From: Bacteroidales bacterium
GTDB lineage: Bacteria; Bacteroidota; Bacteroidia; Bacteroidales; WRLA01
Assembly (NCBI GenBank): GCA_009777825.1
Contig: WRLA01000008.1
Coordinates: forward strand, 1-64,000
DNA: 64,000 nt
Reading direction: 5' to 3'
Under the pieces are notes generated by a model that was not told where the DNA came from, ran no database searches, and saw nothing but the letters and a program-made list of their open reading frames with translations. A program made the position numbers and the translations under genes. This document shows, piece after piece, positions 34,215 through 41,393 of the stretch. The stretch's first letter is position 1, and each line of letters starts with the position of its first letter.

Positions 34215-35906
34215 TTATTCGCTTTTTTTGAGTTCGATTTTCAGGATGTCGCGGCACGGATTGGGATATACTTTGATGATGTCCGACGCGGTCAATTTAT
34301 CGCTATCTTCTTCTGCTTTTTCGTCATACGGGTTGGGGACGAACTTATCGCTTGGTTCGGCATTTTTATTTTGCTTTGCCCATTTCGGATTGTTGCAGTC
34401 GGGCATTTTAGTATATTGCTTGACAACCCGCACCATCGCATCATTCAACTTCTCGACGTCATATTTATCCGTTGAGGGTTTGATGTGCGCATTTCCCACG
34501 CCGCTGTCGTCTGTCAGAAATAGGTAGGTGCCGTTGGTCGCCAGAGCGAAGGTGCGCATCAGATATTCGCCATCTTTTTTAATATCGCTACACGCAATCG
34601 GAACGATGCGGATGCCTTTTTTTGCTGCCAGACGCAGTTGCGATTCAAGTCGCTCAAGCACTTCGGGATTGGTATGCGAAGGGGCGTCTAAGACGATAAA
34701 GAGGATGCGTGCCAAGGCGTCGTCGTCCCAATCTTCTCCGGTAACACTCTCGTACAGAGCCACATCCACCGCTTCGGGATAATCGCCGCCGCCGTTAGCC
34801 GATTGTTTCCGTAGAAAATCGAGCGTTTCGTTGATGTCGCTGTTCAGCGAAGATTTGCGCGTCAGGTATTCGTCGCCATGGTCGCGATAGACAAGAGCGC
34901 CTACCCGCAACTGCAATTCGGATTGCTGTTTGTGGATTTTTCGGATAATATCCTCCAACTCCACCTGCAAATAACGTATTTCGTCGCCCATCGAACCTGT
35001 TGCGTCAACCATAAAGAAGATGTCCACTTTGTTCCGTTCATGGCACGAAACATCTATTTGCGCTGTGTTGATTCCCCGTTTAAAAGGTGTTACATTGGCT
35101 ATTTCGGCGGTTTGTCCTTCGTATTCAAACACAATTTTCAGATTGATCATGTCGGTTTTGGTTTCCGATTTGAAAAAGTCAATCCACAGTTCGGCTTTGC
35201 CGGTGTTGTCGGTTTTGGCACGCCAGAGAACCTCGCCGTTGCTGTTTTGCAGCGTTACCTGCGCATTGGCGAGCGGCATTCCCCGTTTGTTGGTTAACTG
35301 TGCGATGTAACGGTGTACAGGGAAAAATCCCCACAACTCGGTATATAGTTGAAAATCACTGTTCAAAACATTGTTCCACAAATGCCATTTGGCAAAATCA
35401 TTGACCTCGCCGGAGGTAAGCGTGCCTGATTTGATGTTGTTTCTGCCGGAAGATATTGAACCATCTTTTGAAAATACCCCCTTTGTTTTTTTATCAACGC
35501 CAACTTCGCTAAAGGCAATGGATTCGAAAATGGGAATCTTATAGTCAATTATTTCAACAGATTCTAATGTCTCCGTCGTAGGTTGCAACGTGAAGTTTAG
35601 CGGAGTAACTTTGTCAGCGCCGATTACAATGCCTGTAACTTGTTGTGACACATACCCGATACATGAGCATTGCACCGTATAAGTACCGACGGGAATAGCC
35701 CGGATGGTATATTTCCCGTCAAAATCGGTTTGTCCTCCTGAGACTGGTACTTTTTCGGACATAATCGCCACATTGGCAAAAGGAATAGTTTCTCCTGTTT
35801 CTCTGTCTTTCACTCTACCGGTGAGCGAGCCTGTGCTTTCTTGTCCATAACCGGCAAAAACGCTGATTGCCAAAAATGCTACTATAAGTAATTTTTTCAT
35901 AACCAT
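34215..35906 (-). CDS. Secreted VWA-domain protein with a truncated T9SS sorting domain
   Basis: From ATG 35906 (35900 is an alternative) the protein has 563 residues: signal peptide (KKLLIVAFLAISVFAGYGQ), one CarboxypepD_reg-like domain (about 22-110), an Ig-like stretch, and a von Willebrand A domain with metal-site motif FFMVDATGSMGDE. The C-terminus begins a T9SS sorting domain (KVYPNPCRDILKIELKKSE) but stops after about 20 of the usual 70-80 residues, so T9SS export may fail. Its signal-coding region is nearly identical to that of the gene at 24590-25213. TACTTTTG at 35925-35932 (minus strand) is the probable promoter box. Confidence 0.8.
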   Translation of the reverse strand: MVMKKLLIVAFLAISVFAGYGQESTGSLTGRVKDRETGETIPFANVAIMSEKVPVSGGQTDFDGKYTIRAIPVGTYTVQCSCIGYVSQQVTGIVIGADKVTPLNFTLQPTTETLESVEIIDYKIPIFESIAFSEVGVDKKTKGVFSKDGSISSGRNNIKSGTLTSGEVNDFAKWHLWNNVLNSDFQLYTELWGFFPVHRYIAQLTNKRGMPLANAQVTLQNSNGEVLWRAKTDNTGKAELWIDFFKSETKTDMINLKIVFEYEGQTAEIANVTPFKRGINTAQIDVSCHERNKVDIFFMVDATGSMGDEIRYLQVELEDIIRKIHKQQSELQLRVGALVYRDHGDEYLTRKSSLNSDINETLDFLRKQSANGGGDYPEAVDVALYESVTGEDWDDDALARILFIVLDAPSHTNPEVLERLESQLRLAAKKGIRIVPIACSDIKKDGEYLMRTFALATNGTYLFLTDDSGVGNAHIKPSTDKYDVEKLNDAMVRVVKQYTKMPDCNNPKWAKQNKNAEPSDKFVPNPYDEKAEEDSDKLTASDIIKVYPNPCRDILKIELKKSE

Positions 35907-35924
35907 TTTAAATTTAATAATCTG

Positions 35925-35932
35925 CAAAAGTA
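35925..35932 (-). promoter_or_regulatory. Promoter box TACTTTTG (minus strand)
   Basis: CAAAAGTA on the plus strand, 18 bases before ATG 35906 of the VWA gene. Confidence 0.55.
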
Positions 35933-36033
35933 CAAATTATTTTCGAATTACATTTAGACTTGAAAACAGGGTATTTTTGCGTCTAATTCAAGAATCAGAC
36001 GTGAAAAATAAACCACGTATCACGATAATCCAC

Positions 36034-36041
36034 TACCTTTG
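36034..36041 (+). promoter_or_regulatory. Promoter box TACCTTTG
   Basis: TACCTTTG lies 35 bases before ATG 36077 of the large T9SS cargo gene. Confidence 0.65.
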
Positions 36042-36076
36042 CACCCTAATTATTGTTAAACTTAAATTTAATCAAC

Positions 36077-39000
36077 ATGACAACTAAACGATTATTTACT
36101 TTTTTGATTCTTGCTTTCGTCGTCTACACGATGAATGCGCAATTGGAAGTCGTACAGACGCAACTTCCCGCTAAGGAAAATTTAACTTCAACAAAACGTC
36201 AGAGGTCGGAGCCGGTGGTGGTTTTCGAACATGCGTTTGAGACTCCCGCAGGGAACGACTTTGAAGTCGGCTGGACCAATCTCCCGACGTCGGGTGGAAA
36301 CGCCTGGAGCAGGGAAGAGTACTGGATCATTGAGATGATACAAGACCTGGCAGGCGTTACGGGGAGATACGCCCGGATTCTTGCCCATAACAACGTGGCG
36401 CACGATGCGTGGCTCATCACGCCGGGCATTCCGCTCACGCAGGGGAAGATGTACCAAATCAGTTTTATATTGACGACGATGGGATCGGGAAATGTGATTG
36501 AAAAGTTAGAACTGAAAACCGGAAAATCACCGACAGCAGCAGGCATGACCCAACAACTTTTTGTCTCGGACGATGCGGTGAATTACTACCGGACAACGAT
36601 AACCGTCAATTTCACCCCCACCGACAGCGATGACTATTACATCGGCTGGCACGCCATCTCGGCTGCGGATGGGCATTTGATTTACATTGACGACGTTTTG
36701 GTTGTTGAGGTGATGGGCGACGATTTGGAAAATATTACAGACTATAACTATTCGCAAGTCCCTAAAACGCAACTGCTACCTTCGGGAAAAGTGGAAAACA
36801 TCGGCGCGTCAACGCAAACCAACATCGTCCTGACCGCCAAAATCAACGGAGCGACGCTCGGAACATCAGCCCCGTTGCCTTCGCTGGCGCCCGGAGCAAC
36901 CGCTGAACTGACACTGTCGTCCTCCGTCAACGTTCCCGAAGGAGACAATGCCATGACCTACACCTTTACCCAAGACCAACCGGACTCCAACCCCGAAAAC
37001 AACGACGCTACCTTTTATTATAAAGGAACAAAAAACTTATACGCTGTGGACGAAGTAACCTATCTGTACGACTTTTCACCGGTAATCAGCACTACGTGGA
37101 TTGCTTACGGCAACATTTTTACCATCAGTCAGCCCGTTACCATCTCGCAGGCGCATATCGGATTCGGACATCCGGTGGGCATGGATTACTCCGTCTCGCT
37201 CTATGCCATGACGGGCGATTTCACAACTGCCACCACACCCATATTCACCCAATCGGCGATGAAAGACCCTGTTTACGGCTTTGCCTGTCTTGACCTTCCT
37301 GCGACGTTGCTCACGCCCGGAAACTATTACCTGTGTATCAACCAGCCTTATATGGATGTGCAGATGGGCGTGGTGTTCGATGGAAATCCGAATAAGATAA
37401 CCTACGGAAAAGACAATGCCGGCAACCTGACACGGATATGGGAGTATGGCGGCGCCGCTATCCGGATGGTCTTGGAAGTGAGCGAATGTGCTGCTCCGTC
37501 GAATCTGGCGGTCATTCCCGACTACTACTCTGCTGTTTTTTCGTGGGACGGCAATGCGCCCATGTATAAGTTAACCCTCAACGACGGAAACGCCGATTAT
37601 TATTTTTATACACAGGACAACACCATCACCATCAGTGGCATGGAGGAGGGCGGAGCGACAACGTTCAACTGGAGCGTTACCTCAATATGCGACGCCAACC
37701 ACAACGCCACCGCCGTCGGGATGCCATTCGTAACGCTCTCTTGCGAGATGGTAACGTCGTTCCCGTTTGAAGAGAACTTCGACCGTCCTACCATTCCGTC
37801 GTTCCCGCCGCCCTGCTGGACGGTACATAACATCGAAGGCGGCGAAAGAAGTTGGGACAAAAGCGCTGAACTCGCGCACAGCGAGCCATTTTCCGCATGG
37901 CATATTTGCAGTACGGTTTATTATCAGGAAGGATTGTTGGTAACGCCGCAGTTGCAAATCACTTCCGACAGTTATGCGCTTGAGTTTTGGTCTGCCAACA
38001 CGTGGGTGGATTTTCACGTATATGGCGGCGTATGGATCTCAACCACAACCAACGAACCCGAAGCCTTTACCGAGATAAAACAACTGTCGGGCAATGAAAT
38101 TTCAAAAGATTGGAAACAAATCACCGTCCCATTAGGCGCTTATGCGGGAAAAAATATCTACATCGGATTCAGATACGCCGGCGCCGACGGCGACGAATGG
38201 TTTATTGACGACGTCAGAGTCGTGAACTACGCCGACTTTATTGACGGAGAATTAGCAGCGATAATCACTCCCAACACCGGCGACAACCTGACTGCCAACG
38301 AACCCGTTAAGGTTTTAATCAAAAACAACGGCGGCGACCCGCTAACAGGATTTACATTGACACTTAAACTTGACGGCGTCGTAAAGGCTACCGAAACATT
38401 CACCAACTCGGTACCCAACTTCGGCGAGGCGGAATACACCTTCAACACCACGTTAGACCTTTCAACGTATGGCACGTATGAAATCACCGTTACGCTCGAC
38501 ATTACCGGCGACGTCGTCCCCGGCAACAACTCGAAAACCAAAAAGATCGGCAGTTTCCCGCCCGAAATCGTGAAACTCTACGGCTACCGAACCTACGACG
38601 ACGTGGCATCTCCGCCGGAAGGCTTCATCTCGTTTTATTCCCACAATCCCGCCAACGTAACCATCTTAGACGACTACCTGCCGCCCGCACCCGCCACCCA
38701 CATCTACGCCGGCGAACACGTGGACGGCTACTTCTACGCCTGCACGGTAGAGGTAACGCCCTATACCTATTTCCCCGTCAATTTCATCAAAATCGCCACC
38801 GACACATGGACGGAAGTCGCCATCACATCCATCTCCGCATCTCCCATCGACATGGCTTACGACTATACCACCAACACCATGTACGGACTTTACCCCACAG
38901 ACAACTATCACGCGAACTTAGTTACCGTCAACCTGACCACCGGCGCCATGACGCCGGTAGGCGGCGTCGGCGTCCTCGCCATCTCGCTGGCGTGCAACCC

Positions 39001-39847
39001 CGAAGGGAAACTGTTTGCCGTTGACCAGTTCGGCAGTTTCTATTCGATAAACAAAACCACCGGCGCAGGTACCCTCATCGGTTCTACCGGCGTAACGCCG
39101 TGGTACATCCAATCCATGGCATTCGACCAAAACACCGGACGACTTTTCTGGGCATCTCGCGACAAAAAGGACGAAGGACATCTGATGGAAATTGACCTCA
39201 CCACAGGCTTTATCTTCGACAGAGGCGCCATCGCCGGAAATGCCGGCGTCATCGGACTCTATTCCATCATCGGAGAACTCCCAGAACAATACACCGTAAC
39301 CCTGCTCGCCAACCCCGCAACCGGCGGTACGCTCACCGGCGCCGGCAACTATTTAGCCGGAACACCCGTAACCGTTACAGCAACTCCCAACACCAACCAC
39401 GAATTTATCAACTGGACAAACGACAACGCCATCGTCTCCACCACAACAGCCTTCTCCTTCACCGTTACCGAAGATGTGGAGTTGGTGGCTAATTTCGAGG
39501 AAAATGTGGGGATAGCCCTCCCAAGCCCCCCCGAAGAGAGGGATGTGCGGATATATCCCAATCCGACGAGCGGGTTATTAACGATCACGTATTACCGTCA
39601 TTGCGTCCTGAACTTGTTTCAGGATCTCCCGCAATCTCCCGAAAACAATGAGATTGCGGGTCAAGCCCACAATGACATTCACGGTGTGGAAATCTTCGAC
39701 GTCATGGGTAAACGTGCCCTTTCATCTCCCGTGTCCCCCTCGTCCCCCGAAACCGCCCTCGACCTCTCCCGCCTGCCCTCCGGCATCTATTTCCTAAGGA
39801 TAACGACGGGAAACGGAACGGTAACGAGAAAAGTTGTGAAAAAATAG
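36077..39847 (+). CDS. Large multidomain T9SS cargo protein
   Basis: From ATG 36077 the protein has 1256 residues: signal peptide (TTKRLFTFLILAFVVYTMNA), a choice-of-anchor J domain (about 40-180), a CARDB-like domain (220-330), an FN3-like segment, a second anchor J domain (560-720), another CARDB-like domain, a propeller-like region (850-1070), an InlB B-repeat-like domain (YTVTLLANPATGGTLTGAGN) and a T9SS sorting domain starting VRIYPNPTSGLLTITY (about 1157). The sorting domain is interrupted by about 30 residues (RHCVLNLFQDLPQSPENNEI and following) that are a translated dispersed repeat, and IALPSPPEERD just before it is another. Probably surface-displayed; function unknown. Confidence 0.85.
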   Translation: MTTKRLFTFLILAFVVYTMNAQLEVVQTQLPAKENLTSTKRQRSEPVVVFEHAFETPAGNDFEVGWTNLPTSGGNAWSREEYWIIEMIQDLAGVTGRYARILAHNNVAHDAWLITPGIPLTQGKMYQISFILTTMGSGNVIEKLELKTGKSPTAAGMTQQLFVSDDAVNYYRTTITVNFTPTDSDDYYIGWHAISAADGHLIYIDDVLVVEVMGDDLENITDYNYSQVPKTQLLPSGKVENIGASTQTNIVLTAKINGATLGTSAPLPSLAPGATAELTLSSSVNVPEGDNAMTYTFTQDQPDSNPENNDATFYYKGTKNLYAVDEVTYLYDFSPVISTTWIAYGNIFTISQPVTISQAHIGFGHPVGMDYSVSLYAMTGDFTTATTPIFTQSAMKDPVYGFACLDLPATLLTPGNYYLCINQPYMDVQMGVVFDGNPNKITYGKDNAGNLTRIWEYGGAAIRMVLEVSECAAPSNLAVIPDYYSAVFSWDGNAPMYKLTLNDGNADYYFYTQDNTITISGMEEGGATTFNWSVTSICDANHNATAVGMPFVTLSCEMVTSFPFEENFDRPTIPSFPPPCWTVHNIEGGERSWDKSAELAHSEPFSAWHICSTVYYQEGLLVTPQLQITSDSYALEFWSANTWVDFHVYGGVWISTTTNEPEAFTEIKQLSGNEISKDWKQITVPLGAYAGKNIYIGFRYAGADGDEWFIDDVRVVNYADFIDGELAAIITPNTGDNLTANEPVKVLIKNNGGDPLTGFTLTLKLDGVVKATETFTNSVPNFGEAEYTFNTTLDLSTYGTYEITVTLDITGDVVPGNNSKTKKIGSFPPEIVKLYGYRTYDDVASPPEGFISFYSHNPANVTILDDYLPPAPATHIYAGEHVDGYFYACTVEVTPYTYFPVNFIKIATDTWTEVAITSISASPIDMAYDYTTNTMYGLYPTDNYHANLVTVNLTTGAMTPVGGVGVLAISLACNPEGKLFAVDQFGSFYSINKTTGAGTLIGSTGVTPWYIQSMAFDQNTGRLFWASRDKKDEGHLMEIDLTTGFIFDRGAIAGNAGVIGLYSIIGELPEQYTVTLLANPATGGTLTGAGNYLAGTPVTVTATPNTNHEFINWTNDNAIVSTTTAFSFTVTEDVELVANFEENVGIALPSPPEERDVRIYPNPTSGLLTITYYRHCVLNLFQDLPQSPENNEIAGQAHNDIHGVEIFDVMGKRALSSPVSPSSPETALDLSRLPSGIYFLRITTGNGTVTRKVVKK
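39512..39680. repeat. Two dispersed repeats in frame within the T9SS sorting-domain region
   Basis: At 39512-39544 a CCCTCCCAAGCCCCCCCGAA unit encodes IALPSPPEERD. At about 39594-39676 a palindromic unit (GTCATTGCGTCCTGAACTTG ... GAGATTGCGGGTCAAGCCC ... CAATGAC) encodes about 28 residues between two halves of the sorting domain. Both keep the frame. Confidence 0.85.
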
Positions 39848-39925
39848 ATGTGAGATTGTGAGACGTGAGATGTGGGACAAAGACAGTGTCTCATATTGCA
39901 CAGTCTCATATCGCACATTGCATTT
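39848..39925. repeat. Dispersed GTGAGATTGTGAGACGTGAG repeats
   Basis: Downstream of the cargo gene, GATGTGAGATTGTGAGACG and its inverse TCTCATATTGCACAGTCTC could fold on each other; this may serve as a transcription end. No gene is seen to 40180 apart from tatA's promoter. Confidence 0.7.
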
Positions 39926-40101
39926 ATCTGGAAATAAGCCCCAATAGCAAATATCTCGGTTAGGGAGATTCATTTCGAACAAGATTTTCGCATCTCGTTG
40001 TTTGTAAAAGAATCATCATGTTTTTTTCTGTTTCACTCGTATGGGATTTTAATAAGGTAATATGGTTTCAACTTTCGATTTTCAACTCTCAATTAAAATC
40101 G

Positions 40102-40109
40102 TACCTTTG
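40102..40109 (+). promoter_or_regulatory. Promoter box TACCTTTG upstream of tatA
   Basis: TACCTTTG lies 71 bases before ATG 40181. Confidence 0.6.
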
Positions 40110-40180
40110 CATTTTGATAAACTCAATGTATCACAAAAAAATATCATTATGGTAGCATCAATATTACTGGCATAGTCGGA

Positions 40181-40321
40181 ATGCAGGAACTGATCCTCAT
40201 CGGACTTATCGCGTTGCTCTTCTTCGGAGGCAGGAAAATCCCCGAACTGATGAAAGGTTTGGGAAAAGGCGTGAAAAGTTTTAAGGACGGGATGAAAGAG
40301 GAAGACGACGCGCAAGAATGA
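40181..40321 (+). CDS. tatA: TatA-like twin-arginine translocase subunit, very short
   Basis: The 46-residue frame reads MQELILIGLIALLFFGGRKI, then PELMKGLGKGVKSFKDGMKE and EDDAQE. It has the TatA/B layout: one N-terminal membrane helix, the FGGRKIPELMKGLGKG hinge and amphipathic helix, and an acidic tail. Bacteroidetes TatA proteins usually have about 55-70 residues with a few more residues before the helix; here the frame upstream of the ATG is open only for some 18 codons without an ATG, so a non-ATG start is possible. No tatC gene is in the window. Confidence 0.85.
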   Translation: MQELILIGLIALLFFGGRKIPELMKGLGKGVKSFKDGMKEEDDAQE

Positions 40322-40413
40322 GATACAAGACCGTAAGACTTTTTAACCACAAAGTAGGTATTTTCCGTTGTAAAATGAAAAGATTGAATAACAAGATGAT
40401 TGAGATAGAAAAA

Positions 40414-40967
40414 AATAAGGGAATAAGGGATATAGGGTTTCATATTTGGCTACTAAGGGCGCTGTAGAAAATAAGGGTTTTCGTGTCTTGACTTCGACAA
40501 TACGACACCTAATCTTTTTCATACGGAATAGTAAAACACTACATCGTTATTGCAATAACCTCATTCCCACCTAATTTTTATAACGAAACAACCTCAGTAG
40601 CAATAAATTACAAACAAACACCAACCTCATTACCTCATTTCAAACGCAAAGAATGAGGTAATGAGGTTTATGGTTAATTGGCTCATTATCAGCTACTGAG
40701 GTTGTTTTCTTGTTTGAATGAGGTAAAAATGAGGTTTGTTCCGATTTCAATGACGAGACACTCAAATCGGCGTTCCGAATATCGTATTATATTGATATAC
40801 AGAGTTTCAAAAACATAGGAATAAAAGTGTCGAAGTCAGGAATAAGGGTTTTCATGTTGCAAAAGAGATACAAGTTGACATTATATTTCATGATTTTAAA
40901 ACCTTATTTTACAATAGTTCCCTTAGTAGAAAAGAAGTCCCCCGCAAGCATCCCTTATTCCCTTATT
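40414..40967. repeat. 555-bp nested inverted-repeat structure
   Basis: At least five perfect pairs are nested around a common centre near 40646: AATAAGGGAATAAGGGAT 40414-40431 with 40950-40967 (18 bp); TGACTTCGACA 40489-40499 with 40828-40838; AACCTCATT 40557-40565 with 40728-40736; AAACAACCTCAGTAGC 40586-40601 with 40692-40707 (16 bp); AACCTCATTACCTCATT 40623-40639 with 40652-40668 (17 bp). A direct repeat AATAAGGGTTTTC is at 40470-40482 and 40841-40853. No coding frame is apparent. It could be a non-autonomous mobile element, a structured RNA or a DNA cruciform. Confidence 0.85.
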
Positions 40968-40984
40968 CTCAAACAAATAGGAAT

Positions 40985-41200
40985 TTGTTATATAAAAGAA
41001 CACGAAGTACACACAAAGGGAAAGAGCAATGTCGTCATTGACTTTGTCTTCCTCCTTCGCGTCTCGGCAATTCGAGCAAGCTCGATTGCGCTCGACTTGG
41101 CGTCGGTTCCTGCGAAAGCAGGAATCCCCAAAGGTAAAACATCGAACAGGAGATTGCGGGTCGTTGCCCGCAATGACGTCATGAGTGTTTTGTGTTCTTT
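40985..41200. repeat. Dispersed repeat cluster
   Basis: TTTGTTATATAAAAGAACAC (also at 2951), ATTCGAGCAAGCTCGA (a perfect inner palindrome), GTTCCTGCGAAAGCAGGAATC (hairpin), and GGAGATTGCGGGTCGTTGCC followed by CGCAATGACG. The last resembles the unit inserted in the T9SS cargo gene. Confidence 0.75.
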
Positions 41201-41335
41201 GTGATTTTTCCCCAACAAAACATTTTCCTTTTCTTTTCCTTTTGGGGAAAATGCCGGAGGCAAAAGGGGCTGGGAACCAAAGGGGGTTTGTGAACCTTTG
41301 TGGTTAAAATTCAGTTATTCAATTATTCAATTATT

Positions 41336-41363
41336 AAAAAAGCCGCCCTTGCGAGCGGCTTTT
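41336..41363. terminator. Bidirectional terminator hairpin
   Basis: AAAAAAGCCGC, an eight-base loop, then GCGGCTTTTCC. It lies 30 bases past the minus-strand T9SS gene's stop and is likely its terminator. Confidence 0.75.
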
Positions 41364-41393
41364 CCAATTTAAAACAATGATTCATGAAAAATT

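Larger units (their letters stand above)
40322..41335. other. About 1-kb gene-free interval
   Basis: No convincing gene lies between tatA and the T9SS gene at 41394. It holds ACCACAAAGTAGGTATTTTC repeats, the nested inverted-repeat structure (40414-40967) and a dispersed repeat cluster (40985-41200). The plus-strand frame at 40827-41204 and the minus-strand frame at 40988-41263 are repeat translations. Confidence 0.7.

Noticed and set aside
40557-40736. Possible CRISPR or iteron array built on ACCTCATT
   Set aside because: The copies are arranged as inverted pairs about one centre and are not evenly spaced direct repeats; no cas or replication gene is near.
40988-41263. Minus-strand frame of 91 codons
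   Set aside because: It contains GIPAFAGTDAK and ATTRNLLF, which are translations of common dispersed repeats; the frame has no protein-like composition outside them.
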